A stretch of 36,581 bases of DNA from Sedimentisphaerales bacterium (lineage in GTDB: Bacteria; Planctomycetota; Phycisphaerae; Sedimentisphaerales; SM23-30): positions 1-36,581 of the forward strand of contig JAFGSR010000190.1 of assembly GCA_016934515.1 (NCBI GenBank). Direction: 5' to 3'. The notes beneath the pieces are model-generated. The model searched no databases, was not told the origin of the DNA, and saw only the letters and a list, made by a program, of their open reading frames with translations. Both the position numbers and the translations under genes were made by a program. Below, piece by piece: positions 23,385 to 31,957 of this stretch; the first letter of the stretch is position 1; each line of letters starts with the position of its first letter.

Positions 23385-24513
23385 ATGAATTTATTCGACA
23401 CAAACATCGATAGTGGTTTAGCACTGGCACAACGTGTTGAGCAAAAGTATCGCCCGGTGTTCGACGCTCTGGATCCGCCAGACCGCTCGGCACTGGCATG
23501 GTATTTTCTCCCGCACCGCTCCAGCAAGCCCGTTGTCGGCGTAACCCGCCCGCGAATCCTGAAATGGTACTGTCCATTTGCCGATCAACAGCAGTTTCCT
23601 TCGGGCCATCGTTATTGCATCAATGTTTACGTCGGTTGTAGCCATGGCTGTGAGTACTGTTACGCCACCGGCTACGAGCCCGAACAGGCCAATTGCAAAA
23701 AAAACTTCGAACGACACCTGCTGCGCGACCTGGAAGACCTGGAAACCTACAATGTGCCGCCCGCTCCGGTACACCTGTCCAACAGCACCGATCCGTTCCA
23801 GTTGCTGGAAAAGCAATTCGGACAAACTCTTTTCGCTCTAAAGCAAATCCAGCGCTGCCGCCACCGTTTTACCTCCGTTGTGTTGCTAACCAAAAATCCA
23901 TCTCTCGCCGCCGAGCACCAATACCTCAAAACTCTCCAACAGTTAAATTCATTACCCCACGACCACCCCCACAAGCAAATGTTCGAACAAAAAACTGCCT
24001 CCGCTGCGAATGGAAGTATCGCTGGCATTCTGGCAAGATGAGGTACGAACCTTTTTCGATCCTGCCGCACCAACGGTCAGTAAGCGTATGGAAGCGATTC
24101 GCAAACTCCGCGCCGCCGGGCTTTCGGTTGCATTGCGGATTGATCCACTTCTGCCGAGAAATCCACTGCCAAACGGTAAAACCTTGGCTGATTTCGATCT
24201 GCCCGAAGCCCAGTCGCTAAATGACCTTGAACAACTGGTAGCTTTCGCATCTGAAGTTGGAGTCATGCGAATTGTCTATTCCGTTGCCAAGATCACCCAG
24301 CCGCGATTCAAACCACTCTCTCAGACCATGCAAAAGCTAAAGCAAGCCTACCAACACCTCTGCAGCCCGCAACAATTAACCTTTATCGGAGGTTCATGGC
24401 GATTGCCGCACAATATCGCTCAACAGCAAATCGTGAAACCTTTCCTCGACATTTGTCACCACCACAACATACCCGCCACTTACTGCAAACAAAACCTCGT
24501 CTCCACACCTTGA
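23385..24513 (+). pseudogene. SPL-type radical SAM gene, split by a frameshift
   Basis: The first part (from ATG 23385) carries the radical SAM cluster C85-SHG-C89-EY-C92 and HLSNSTDPFQ, as in spore photoproduct lyase-like (Rv2578c/PA0069-type) proteins. Its frame ends at 24041. The second part continues in the +1 frame (KLPPLRMEVSLAFWQDEVRTFFDP ... CKQNLVSTP) to 24513. The frames join at a run of six A (23989-23994): five A would give an intact protein of about 375 aa. So this is a mutation, a homopolymer read error or a slippage site. It lies opposite to the phage genes. Family members are iron-sulfur enzymes proposed to act on DNA or related substrates. Confidence 0.75.
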
Positions 24514-24582
24514 TGATTAAAGTCGTAACACTAACACTTAATCGCTCCATTCCAACCAACAGCCTGTCACCCCACCGGTGAC

Positions 24583-25176
24583 TCATTTCATCTGAGCCAC
24601 CAGTGTTTTGGTTTCATTGCTTTGCGACTGCTGAGCCTGCTTAAACGTCCCAGCCTGCTCAGGATTCTGCTGCTTGAAAAGCTCATTGTTCTGCACGATC
24701 TCCCTCAACGCTTCACTTTTCTGCCGTGCCACCTGCAACGCCCGCAGCGCTCGCGTACCAAACACTCCGCCGAACACTCCCGCCACCGCGATCCCCATCT
24801 CCAACAGATTGTCCGCCACGTCCCACGGGTCCGGCCGCTTGATCGCCGCAACACCAGCCGCCTGCGTAATCTGCTCATTCTCTCCCGAAAGCAACTGCTC
24901 CAGCGTATCACTTTCCGGCAACTCATCCGGCAACCCGTAATAAGCCATGATCGCCTCACTCTGCCCCGTTGCCCGCTGACTCAGACTCTGCAACACCGGC
25001 GACGCTTCCTCCGCCACCGCCCGTAACGCCGTCGCCTGCACCGTACGATGATGCAGATAAGCGTTCTGCTTCTGGGCCTGACCCGGCGCAAAACGCAAAC
25101 CGCCACAACCCACCAACATCACCAAACCAACACCCAAAACCACAAACTCCAGACAAACCTTCACCCTAAACAACAT
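24583..25176 (-). CDS. Lipoprotein of unknown function in the phage region
   Basis: The protein is 197 aa. A signal peptide with lipobox LVGC (Cys24) makes it a lipoprotein. Middle residues are Ala/Gln-rich and helical, with a hydrophobic stretch IAVAGVFGGVFG near 131-142, then a coiled-coil-like tail (KSEALREIVQNNELFKQQ). GGGAGAAGCAA precedes the ATG. The position after the virion cluster and near the small membrane coiled-coil gene is compatible with a lysis (outer spanin-like) role, but no spanin feature is clear. Confidence 0.55.
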   Translation of the reverse strand: MLFRVKVCLEFVVLGVGLVMLVGCGGLRFAPGQAQKQNAYLHHRTVQATALRAVAEEASPVLQSLSQRATGQSEAIMAYYGLPDELPESDTLEQLLSGENEQITQAAGVAAIKRPDPWDVADNLLEMGIAVAGVFGGVFGTRALRALQVARQKSEALREIVQNNELFKQQNPEQAGTFKQAQQSQSNETKTLVAQMK

Positions 25177-25277
25177 TTGCTTCTCCCTTCTCGAAAACTT
25201 ATACTGACCAAAACTTAAAATACAGGACTGCTCATTTCGTGAATATTTACCAACCAGAAAATATTAACTATATTTAA

Positions 25278-25922
25278 CTATTGCCTGCCTAATTCAATCA
25301 CTCCTGCAACGAATTTATAACATCGCTTGGGAATATTTCTGTTTGGACTCCACCCTGGAGCAAGACTAACAGTTAATAGGCAATTATTGCTTACTTTTTC
25401 CTTTTTTCGGAGCTTTTCGCAAATTACAGGATCCGTAACGACTAAGCTCATACGTTTACCCATGCTGGTAACAAAATCTGCTCGATATTTTTCTTTACCA
25501 TGCTTGTCGCTCTCAAACGAAACATTCTTGTTATGGATAAGTTGAAGTGATTTCCAGCCGCGGGTCGGTATTACACGGAAACATACCGCTCTCACATAAT
25601 CTAAATCATTATGCAAAATTGGTGAATCTTTTTCACAATAACGGAGCAATTCATTCGGTTCAATTTTTCCCTTTTTTTCCCAAATCCCTTCTTTTAACAA
25701 TCTGTTCTCCGGCTGACATCCTTCAGCAGAACCATGTTCGTGAAGAGGGATTTCAAGAATATCCATAATTTCTGGCTCTAAACCTTCAACTTCTCTTGCT
25801 TGCCTGCTAATTGCTCTTTTAGAGCTAGATGATATTGGTCGAATCCAGTTGCCTTTATTATCTATCCCTGCAATACAACGCCCACCATGTTTTCTGGAAT
25901 TCGCCAAACATATAATACGCAT
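25278..25922 (-). CDS. Dual OB-fold domain protein
   Basis: The protein is 214 aa. The N-terminus MRIICLANSRKHGGRCIAGID..GNWIRPIS and the following LEPEIMDILEIPL, CQPENRLL and WEKKGKI fit the 'dual OB' nucleic-acid-binding domain family. The C-terminus (LLTVSLAPGWSPN..PKRCYKFVAGVIEL) is the second OB half. It is 16 nt downstream of the DUF488 gene in the same direction and clearly AT-richer than the phage genes. The pair probably works together on nucleic acid; the precise role is unknown and a link to defence is only an inference. Confidence 0.7.
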   Translation of the reverse strand: MRIICLANSRKHGGRCIAGIDNKGNWIRPISSSSKRAISRQAREVEGLEPEIMDILEIPLHEHGSAEGCQPENRLLKEGIWEKKGKIEPNELLRYCEKDSPILHNDLDYVRAVCFRVIPTRGWKSLQLIHNKNVSFESDKHGKEKYRADFVTSMGKRMSLVVTDPVICEKLRKKEKVSNNCLLTVSLAPGWSPNRNIPKRCYKFVAGVIELGRQ

Positions 25923-25938
25923 AAAACACCCCTGCTAC

Positions 25939-26394
25939 TTACATATGATTTATCTCAACAATACCCCACTTTTTCGCCAGATATTCAACCACCAGCCGCC
26001 GGTGACAGAACTGAGGTTGTGATTCACAGCACAAAAAACAAGACTTATCTGTTTGCGACGGAACCAAAGAATTTTCAATCAGCCGTTTCGAAATTAACTC
26101 GTCAAATTCCTTTTCGTATTGACCCCAGTCCATAGTACCGTTTTTGTACGACTGGAGCATTTCCTTTGTTGGCGACATAGCCGGCATGTGAACATAATCC
26201 GCCGGAACAATCTCTTTGAGAAAATATTCCAGGTCAGACTTTTTGGTATAGCCCGCCAACTGAGAACTGTTATACAACCGCACGTCAATAACTTTAGCAA
26301 CGCCGGCTTCTTTTAGCTTACCAAAAAAGACCCGGGCGGATTTCCCTGCAAAACCAATCGTAAACAGCTTAATCTTTTCCATGACAATATCCAT
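25939..26394 (-). CDS. DUF488-family protein
   Basis: The protein is 151 aa, the usual length for DUF488. Signature parts are FTIGFAGKSARVFFGKLKEAGVAKVIDVRLYNSSQLAGYTK near the N-terminus and LCCESQPQFCHRRLVVEYL near 121-140 (conserved Cys and CHR). The start may be ATG 26394 or the fifth codon, Met at 26382. DUF488 is of unknown biochemical function, with a predicted catalytic Cys/His/Arg set. It leads a two-gene unit with the dual-OB gene and has its own promoter. Confidence 0.85.
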   Translation of the reverse strand: MDIVMEKIKLFTIGFAGKSARVFFGKLKEAGVAKVIDVRLYNSSQLAGYTKKSDLEYFLKEIVPADYVHMPAMSPTKEMLQSYKNGTMDWGQYEKEFDELISKRLIENSLVPSQTDKSCFLCCESQPQFCHRRLVVEYLAKKWGIVEINHM

Positions 26395-26432
26395 TAAATG
26401 AGTAATATTCCTGTGAATTACATTGGATATTC

Positions 26433-26461
26433 ATGATAATTGAATACCACTCAATTTACAA
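26433..26461 (-). promoter_or_regulatory. Promoter with operator-like repeat for the DUF488/dual-OB unit
   Basis: On the minus strand TTGTAA (26461-26456), 17-bp spacer and TATCAT (26438-26433). An inverted repeat AATTGA-7 nt-TCAATT (26438-26456) fills the spacer. The unit is therefore probably transcribed and regulated apart from the phage virion genes. Confidence 0.45.
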
Positions 26462-26490
26462 GCACAAAACCTCCGTTGCTCAAGCCATAA

Positions 26491-26769
26491 TCAGCCACGC
26501 TTCTGTTGCTCCTGCTGCTCCAACGCCTGCAGACGATACTCATGCTCCAGCGACTCCTCCGTCAAACACTCGATGTGCTGTTGCAGCTTATCATACACCT
26601 GTACTAGACGTGCCAACTCATGACGAATCAGCACCATATCCTTCTGCAAATTCACCCACGCCGCCACCAGCACCACCACCAGCGTCACCAACTGCAAAAG
26701 CGTCCCCAGCGTTATTTCCCGCCGAAAACTCCAACCCGATTCCTGCTTTTCACCGGACCGCTTAGCCAT
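26491..26769 (-). CDS. Small membrane protein with coiled coil (phage lysis or accessory type)
   Basis: The frame opens at 26799, but ATG 26769 with GGGAGAG 5 nt upstream is the likely start (92 aa). A basic start (MAKRSGEK) precedes one membrane helix (LGTLLQLVTLVVVLVAAWV) and a coiled-coil domain (KDMVLIRHELARLVQVYDKLQQHIE ... LEHEYRLQALEQQEQQ). The size and layout resemble phage inner-membrane spanin or accessory proteins, but no clear family is recognised. It is the last gene of the virion cluster. Confidence 0.6.
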   Translation of the reverse strand: MAKRSGEKQESGWSFRREITLGTLLQLVTLVVVLVAAWVNLQKDMVLIRHELARLVQVYDKLQQHIECLTEESLEHEYRLQALEQQEQQKRG

Positions 26770-26817
26770 CTTGCTCTCCCAACGAACCACCAACCACAAT
26801 TCCCTCTCACCGAACCG

Positions 26818-27168
26818 CTAAGGTTGAACATAAAAAACATTCTCATCCCCCACCCGCCACATCACCGCCAAAGTCCCCGCCGACAGCGTGCCCGCCTCCG
26901 TAAACAACTCCGCCAGGTTATACGCCAGTCCGTTACTGCCCCCCAGCGTCACCGGTTCCAGCCCCGGCCCCACAATCGACACCTGCCGAACATTATAAAC
27001 ATTGTACTGCTCGCAACTGACCACCTCGATCAGCCACGCCGCCGTCACCGACCCGCTGGCAGTCACCCGCGACTGCTCCTCAAGTTCTCTCCGCAAGCCG
27101 CCACGCTTCAGCCGCGCCAACTGCTCCTGCAATTCCAACCCCGTCTCCTGCCTCGAAAAATTATCCAT
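26818..27168 (-). CDS. Phage-cluster protein of unknown function
   Basis: About 116 aa from ATG 27168, which has GGAAGG 4 nt upstream; an ATG at 27180 adds four codons. The N-terminus is helical and charged (ELQEQLARLKRGGLRRELEEQ) and the rest is beta-rich (AWLIEVVSCEQYNVYNVRQVSIV...LAVMWRVGDENVFYV). No known family. It sits between the large tail-like gene and the membrane protein, where small virion or tail-assembly genes are common. Confidence 0.6.
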   Translation of the reverse strand: MDNFSRQETGLELQEQLARLKRGGLRRELEEQSRVTASGSVTAAWLIEVVSCEQYNVYNVRQVSIVGPGLEPVTLGGSNGLAYNLAELFTEAGTLSAGTLAVMWRVGDENVFYVQP

Positions 27169-27232
27169 AACACCTTCCATTAACTTATCTGGCTATCAGC
27201 ATCATAAGATTATTGATCCGGATAACAAACCT

Positions 27233-27302
27233 TCACTTTTTGTGATTTTTGTGATTTTTGTGGCCATAAAAATTAGTGTTTATCAGCGTTCATCGGCGGT
27301 TC
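27233..27302. repeat. Interspersed intergenic repeat (GATTTTTGTG and TTTATCAGCGTTCATCGGCG type)
   Basis: Two tandem GATTTTTGTG units are followed by TTTATCAGCGTTCATCGGCG. A partial copy with TTTATCGGCGTTCATCTGCG occurs at 32868-32899. Such sequences recur between genes in many environmental bacterial genomes; here they lie between virion genes. Confidence 0.5.
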
Positions 27303-27332
27303 CATTTTGTTTACCGTTTGACCGATTTAAAA

Positions 27333-29198
27333 TTACCGCTCCCCAAACTCAATCTCCGTTGTCCACTTATCACCCAAAACCAACCGCACCTGACGTACCT
27401 GGGGCAGAAACCGCCTCACCCCAACCAACTCAGCAAAGTCCACCTCGCGACCTGCTATCCCCGCCACCACATCACCACAACAAACCTCTGGCCGCAACCA
27501 GCTCAACTGGGTCGTACCGCTCAAATCACTCTGCCGAATCCGTCGCAATTGATCCCGCAGCAACGCCCGAACCTCCGCACCGTCATCACGCACCGCCGGT
27601 GCTCCCAGACCTGCCGCCGCGTAATTGTAAAAAATGCTCCTCGGCGCCACCTGCTCGTAACGGTAATCCCGCCCGTAATCAAACAACAGCTTACGAACCA
27701 CTCGACTGCCATGCTCGGCCCCGTCAAAAACCTCCGCCTCCAAAGATTCATCCGCCACTATCGACGCCGTAATCCGAAACCGCAGCAGCCCCTTCTTGAT
27801 CGCGTACCACATCGCCACGTCCATCTGCCTGCCGCTCAGATACACACCGCACTCATCCAGCAGATTGTCAAACGCCCCGCTGTATTTCCGCCAAATCTGA
27901 CCGCCCGAATAAGACACTTCCAGATAATAATCCAGCCCCGACCCCGCCGCGTCTCGACTCAAACAAGGCCAGAACCGCCGACGATGCGCATTGTAGTTGC
28001 CGCCGCCAAAGACCTCGCTCAAATCATAAGCCGGCCCCTGACCAAACGGCGAATCACTGTAATCGCCCGCCTCATTCAATACCCATTTGCGAAACACATC
28101 CTTCACCGCCAGAAAATCCTCATTGGTATCCGGTGAATACAAATCATAATTATTCTCTTCCAGCCCAGGATCCCAACCCTCAACCAACTCAAACGTCGCC
28201 TCGAACCGCTTACGCTCGCCCCGCCCGATCAGCCCCAGTACCCCAACTCCCGGCCCGCGACGCAACTGACAACTAACCAGATTAGTCCGCGAAACATCCA
28301 GCTTCTCACCTGCCCGCTGATGATCCAGATAAATCCGCCTGCCGCTGCCCCGACGATAAAATCGCAAAACACTACGCACCCGAACATCCGTCCCGGGCAC
28401 TTCAACCAAACCATAACCCATCCCCGCCCGCTCGCACAACCGCGCCAACGCCTTCAACGGCGTCAACCCGGTAACATCCACATCCCGCAACAGACCGCCC
28501 CCGCTCAACTGCTCCAACTCATCAACACTCAAATCCCCCGCCGATTCACGACCCAGGTATTCACTCACAACATATTTCACCGCCGCCGCGAACGTCCACA
28601 AAACCGCCGACGACTCGTTCAAATCAAAAACCTGATAACTTTCACCCTCAACTGACACCGCCGCCGCCGAACAGTTTCCCACCCCTTCCGGATTGAACAC
28701 CACATCCAGATTCAAATGCACCACATCGCCCTGACCACCCAGACAACGCACCCCGTCAATCACCGCCCCGTCCCGGTAAACCAACTCCGAACAAGCAACC
28801 ACCTCAACTTCATCCGCCTTCTCCGACAACTTCGCCTGCCCCTGACATATCACTCCTTCAAACCAGGGCCAACTCCCCACACCGCTACCCAAACCGCCAC
28901 CCGCAGCCCCATCACAAATCTGACTCACCCGCACCCGCTGTCCCAGCCGCCCCGATCGAACAACATCCTCAAACCGACCGCGACCAACCAGCTCATCTGC
29001 CGACATCGCAGCCGCCGACATCTTCTCCGCCACTATACGAAAACGGGCCTCATTCAAATAAGGCCCCGGTCGCCGACAAATCTCCAACAACTCCAACCAC
29101 GGCGCCGCCCGCCCGTCAACTTCAACCACCATCGACACGCCGCGCACACTCAAATTCTCAAAGTCCCGCCTGCTAAACGTTAACGAATTTCCTGACAT
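27333..29198 (-). CDS. Large phage tail/baseplate-like protein
   Basis: The protein is 621 aa, the largest of the cluster. It starts with a beta-rich region (SLTFSRRDFENLSVRGVSMVVEVDG), continues with LGQRVRVSQICDG and many short strands, and includes ALARLCERAGMGYGLVEV, which looks like a hub-like (gp27/phage-late-control) segment. No signal peptide or catalytic motif is clear. GGTGAG lies 12 nt before the ATG. Position downstream of tail-spike and appendage genes suggests a virion part, most likely baseplate or tail hub. This is an inference; the exact role is unknown. Confidence 0.6.
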   Translation of the reverse strand: MSGNSLTFSRRDFENLSVRGVSMVVEVDGRAAPWLELLEICRRPGPYLNEARFRIVAEKMSAAAMSADELVGRGRFEDVVRSGRLGQRVRVSQICDGAAGGGLGSGVGSWPWFEGVICQGQAKLSEKADEVEVVACSELVYRDGAVIDGVRCLGGQGDVVHLNLDVVFNPEGVGNCSAAAVSVEGESYQVFDLNESSAVLWTFAAAVKYVVSEYLGRESAGDLSVDELEQLSGGGLLRDVDVTGLTPLKALARLCERAGMGYGLVEVPGTDVRVRSVLRFYRRGSGRRIYLDHQRAGEKLDVSRTNLVSCQLRRGPGVGVLGLIGRGERKRFEATFELVEGWDPGLEENNYDLYSPDTNEDFLAVKDVFRKWVLNEAGDYSDSPFGQGPAYDLSEVFGGGNYNAHRRRFWPCLSRDAAGSGLDYYLEVSYSGGQIWRKYSGAFDNLLDECGVYLSGRQMDVAMWYAIKKGLLRFRITASIVADESLEAEVFDGAEHGSRVVRKLLFDYGRDYRYEQVAPRSIFYNYAAAGLGAPAVRDDGAEVRALLRDQLRRIRQSDLSGTTQLSWLRPEVCCGDVVAGIAGREVDFAELVGVRRFLPQVRQVRLVLGDKWTTEIEFGER

Positions 29199-29219
29199 AA
29201 TTTTCGTCTCACCCAGCTT

Positions 29220-29912
29220 CTAATAAATCACTCGCCCACTCACCCCTTCAACACCATCCGGCCCACTCAAATCCACCACCGCCGACACCACAGCAAAATT
29301 CCCATCATCCTCACCGTTACCGCCCACCGAACGAACCACAAACCGCAATCGCTGACCATCCTCACCTGCCGAACTGACAAAAGCATAATAACCGCCGCCC
29401 CGAAAGCTCACCTGCCCCAGAGCGTTCTCGTAATCAATCACCCCGCTGCCCCCGTCGCCGAAAACCTCAAAACCAATCGGCTCAATCTCCTGACCCATCG
29501 GCCCGTAATACCAACTCAACTCCACCCGCCCATCAGAAATCGCCCGCCCGCTCAAATCGCTCACCGCATTAGGCCGCGGCTCCATCCGCTTGCCCTGCTC
29601 ATCCAGCGACAACCGCACCATCGACCTGCTGCCCAACTCGCCACGACCGGTCCCTGACACCCGCCGAACCGCGTAAAAATAATTCCTCCCCGCCGCATGC
29701 GAAATATCATCCGGCAGATTTACCGCTCCTTTGTCCGTTGGCGCTGCGATTATCGAAGTGTAATTCACCTGCCCCACCCGCCCTTCGCCGCGATACACCA
29801 AATAACACCCGCCCAATCGCGTCCAGAAATCCCCCTCCACCAAACTCTGCCGCAAAGGCCAACCGTTACCAAAATCACCTTCAACCAGACTGTTATAAAA
29901 ATACTTTTCCAT
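29220..29912 (-). CDS. Fn3-like phage appendage protein A
   Basis: The protein is 230 aa. SLVEGDF occurs twice in the first 30 residues (NSLVEGDFGNGW, QSLVEGDFWTRL). The middle (NAVSDLSGRAISDGRVELSWYYGPMGQEIEPIGFEVFGD) is a fibronectin type III-like domain, followed by SGVIDYENALG and RFVVRSVGGNGEDDGNFAVVSAVVDL. The last part resembles the C-terminus of the 255-aa protein at 33006-33773 (GVIDY..., FVVR.V...GN.DDG..V), so the two are paralogues. It probably decorates the tail or baseplate. The ribosome site is weak. Confidence 0.6.
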   Translation of the reverse strand: MEKYFYNSLVEGDFGNGWPLRQSLVEGDFWTRLGGCYLVYRGEGRVGQVNYTSIIAAPTDKGAVNLPDDISHAAGRNYFYAVRRVSGTGRGELGSRSMVRLSLDEQGKRMEPRPNAVSDLSGRAISDGRVELSWYYGPMGQEIEPIGFEVFGDGGSGVIDYENALGQVSFRGGGYYAFVSSAGEDGQRLRFVVRSVGGNGEDDGNFAVVSAVVDLSGPDGVEGVSGRVIY

Positions 29913-29953
29913 CTGCTAACTTTCACAGTTTTACGAAAGAACTCCTTCGTTGA

Positions 29954-30379
29954 TCATCCTGAAACACCAGGCACCCGAGAAATCGCTCCCGCCTCATCAC
30001 TCATCGTCAGCTTCATTTCTCCGCTGACTCCATCGGTCGCGAACACTTCAATCTCACCTGTAAACTTATCCTGCACCGCCTTGTGCGCAATCCGCGCCAG
30101 CCCCAACCCCCGCAGCGAAATCGCAATCGGCTTGTACCGCTCCGCATCCGGCAACACCGCTCCACCGTCAATCACCCCCACCAAATCCTCATCCGTCGCA
30201 TCCCAAGGCCCCGCACCGAACCTGATATCAAAACGGTAGTAACCGCCCCCAACCTCCGCTATCGCCGGAGCCGCTCCGCTTTTGTCCGTGCCGTTCTGGG
30301 CCGTCAACAAAGATTCCCAACTCGGCGTCAATCCACCCTTAGGCACGCCGCCTTCACTAAAATAAACGTAATACAACAT
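29954..30379 (-). CDS. Phage-cluster beta-rich protein of unknown function
   Basis: The protein is 141 aa. It begins YYVYFSEGGVPKGGLTPSWESLL and has an Ig/beta-sandwich look (YYRFDIRFGAGPWD, DLVGVIDGGAVL). The ATG overlaps the stop of the beta-helix gene (TAATG, 1 nt) and has GGAG 7 nt upstream, so it is coupled to it. Probably a tail-spike chaperone, tip or neck protein. No family recognised. Confidence 0.6.
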   Translation of the reverse strand: MLYYVYFSEGGVPKGGLTPSWESLLTAQNGTDKSGAAPAIAEVGGGYYRFDIRFGAGPWDATDEDLVGVIDGGAVLPDAERYKPIAISLRGLGLARIAHKAVQDKFTGEIEVFATDGVSGEMKLTMSDEAGAISRVPGVSG

Positions 30380-31794
30380 TAAAATGCTCCTGTAACTGGT
30401 GATCCAACCATCCCCGCAACCGCCGCCCCCATCGGCACCTTATATTCCGGCACAAACGCACCAACGTGCCCAAAAACCTCCACCGCATCCCGATCCGTCT
30501 TATAACCCCAAAAACTCGGCCATCCCGCATTCAACAAAGCCGATCCCGCCTGCAAGCGATAATCCCCGTTCGTGTAATCGCCCATGAACTTCGGGTTGCC
30601 GGTAATATTATTGCCGTCCAGGAAATCAGGCCAATCCTCATCATCACATCTGTTGCAGTGTGCAGTTCCATTGTTATAAGAATGATTATTCCCCCATCTC
30701 GTCCACGCTACATTTGCTGACCAAAAAAGAAAACCATAAAGAGTATTGTTGATGCATGAATTGTTGACAACAGTGCTGCCCTCGCTGGCATAGAAATATA
30801 TGCCACGATTGTTGTTGGCGCAAATGTTGTTGGCGCACAAACCTCCATGACTACGCCAAACGATACCATCGCCGGAATTATTAAACACTCGGTTTCCAAA
30901 GCAATTTTGACCATACTGCACAGCATAAATACCCCCTCCACATTCATGTATAGAACAATTTATAATAGCCTGGCCTGAAGCATTTATGTAAATACCTGTT
31001 CCAGGAACATCCCATACCTCACAACCAACCGCTTGATTCCCCAGAAAATTCATCAATATTCCACAAGTATCAACATCTTCAACCAAACATTCTCTTACGT
31101 GCGAGTAATAATCATTAATTTGAATTCCGTTGGTAATGGTTTTACCGTTGCCGTCAAAATGTAATTGGCTGACATATAAATATCTGTTCTGGATCAATAG
31201 CATATTTGCCATATCGGCCGTTGCTTGTAATACCGGCCACTTGCATGTTCTGTCCAAATCCGCTCCGTTTTCAGAGTTTACTCCTTTGATAATTATTGGC
31301 CCAGTCGCTGTTCCATCTTTTTCAGTGTTGCTGGACAATTGAACCCCCACACTGACCGTCGTTCCGCTGTCCTGATCTGTCGCGATATGCAATTGAGATT
31401 CACTGGTCAGCGTATCCAATGCCTGCTGAAACGCCGCATCCGTGCTCGGCCAGAATCCACCCACCGTCACATTACAATTATCCGACCCCGATGGTCCTCC
31501 TGCAATTGTAATTGTGTTTTCGTCCGGGCAACTTGCGACAACATAATAATCAGTGTATCCGCTCAACGAACCCGTAAACACCACATAAGCAAACACTCCG
31601 GCAACAGCATCTTCCAGAGCGTCGCCGGTTGAAGTTATCGTTCCGCTGCTATAAGAGCACCCCGAAACTTGCGAAACCACTGGCCCACCGTTGCCGTCAT
31701 GCACACTGCTGTAATCAGTGACTGTCGGATCATAACCGCCGCCATAACTTAAATCACCACCGTCATGCAACACAAAATTCTTAAAGTCCGACAT
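30379..31794 (-). CDS. Right-handed beta-helix protein, putative tail spike
   Basis: The protein is 471 aa. After an N-terminal domain (1-150, including FWPSTDAAFQQALDTL), residues 165-390 show repeated short strands with NN or N-rich turns (GILMNFLGNQAVGCEVWD, GIYINASGQAIINCSIHECGGGI, NNICANNNRGIYFYAS, NNSCINNTLYGFLF), the pattern of NosD/pectate-lyase beta helices. The C-terminus is a Gly/Ala/Val tail. In a phage cluster this fits a tail spike that binds or cleaves surface polysaccharide. No catalytic residues could be assigned. AAGGTGAC lies 8 nt before ATG. Confidence 0.75.
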   Translation of the reverse strand: MSDFKNFVLHDGGDLSYGGGYDPTVTDYSSVHDGNGGPVVSQVSGCSYSSGTITSTGDALEDAVAGVFAYVVFTGSLSGYTDYYVVASCPDENTITIAGGPSGSDNCNVTVGGFWPSTDAAFQQALDTLTSESQLHIATDQDSGTTVSVGVQLSSNTEKDGTATGPIIIKGVNSENGADLDRTCKWPVLQATADMANMLLIQNRYLYVSQLHFDGNGKTITNGIQINDYYSHVRECLVEDVDTCGILMNFLGNQAVGCEVWDVPGTGIYINASGQAIINCSIHECGGGIYAVQYGQNCFGNRVFNNSGDGIVWRSHGGLCANNICANNNRGIYFYASEGSTVVNNSCINNTLYGFLFWSANVAWTRWGNNHSYNNGTAHCNRCDDEDWPDFLDGNNITGNPKFMGDYTNGDYRLQAGSALLNAGWPSFWGYKTDRDAVEVFGHVGAFVPEYKVPMGAAVAGMVGSPVTGAF

Positions 31795-31868
31795 ATTCTT
31801 GTCACCTTGTTTAAGATCCCATGAAAAATACGTGTTATTCCACGCCAGACTCTACGCTTAGCTCCGCA

Positions 31869-31955
31869 TCGTCATTCGGATTTCGTCATTGACTCGTCAT
31901 CTTGCCGCGGCGTAGCCATCGCGAAGCCTGGTCTGGTTTCGTCATTCGTCATTCA
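31869..31955. repeat. Interspersed CGTCATTCGTCATT repeat, copy 1
   Basis: Contains several TTCGTCATT units with an inserted segment (CGGCGTAGCCATCGCGAAG). On the minus strand these read AATGACGAA, the DNA behind the widespread 'MTNDE' peptides in metagenomic ORF calls. It fills most of the space between two virion genes. Confidence 0.6.
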
Positions 31956-31957
31956 CT

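Noticed and set aside
19720-24513. Recent attL/attR pair of an integrative element
   Set aside because: The two ends share only about 60 percent of residues and there is no integrase gene in the window, so a fresh attachment-site duplication is not supported.
27276-29183. Several long + strand frames
   Set aside because: They are Arg/Pro/Thr/His-rich shadows of the 621-aa tail-like gene.
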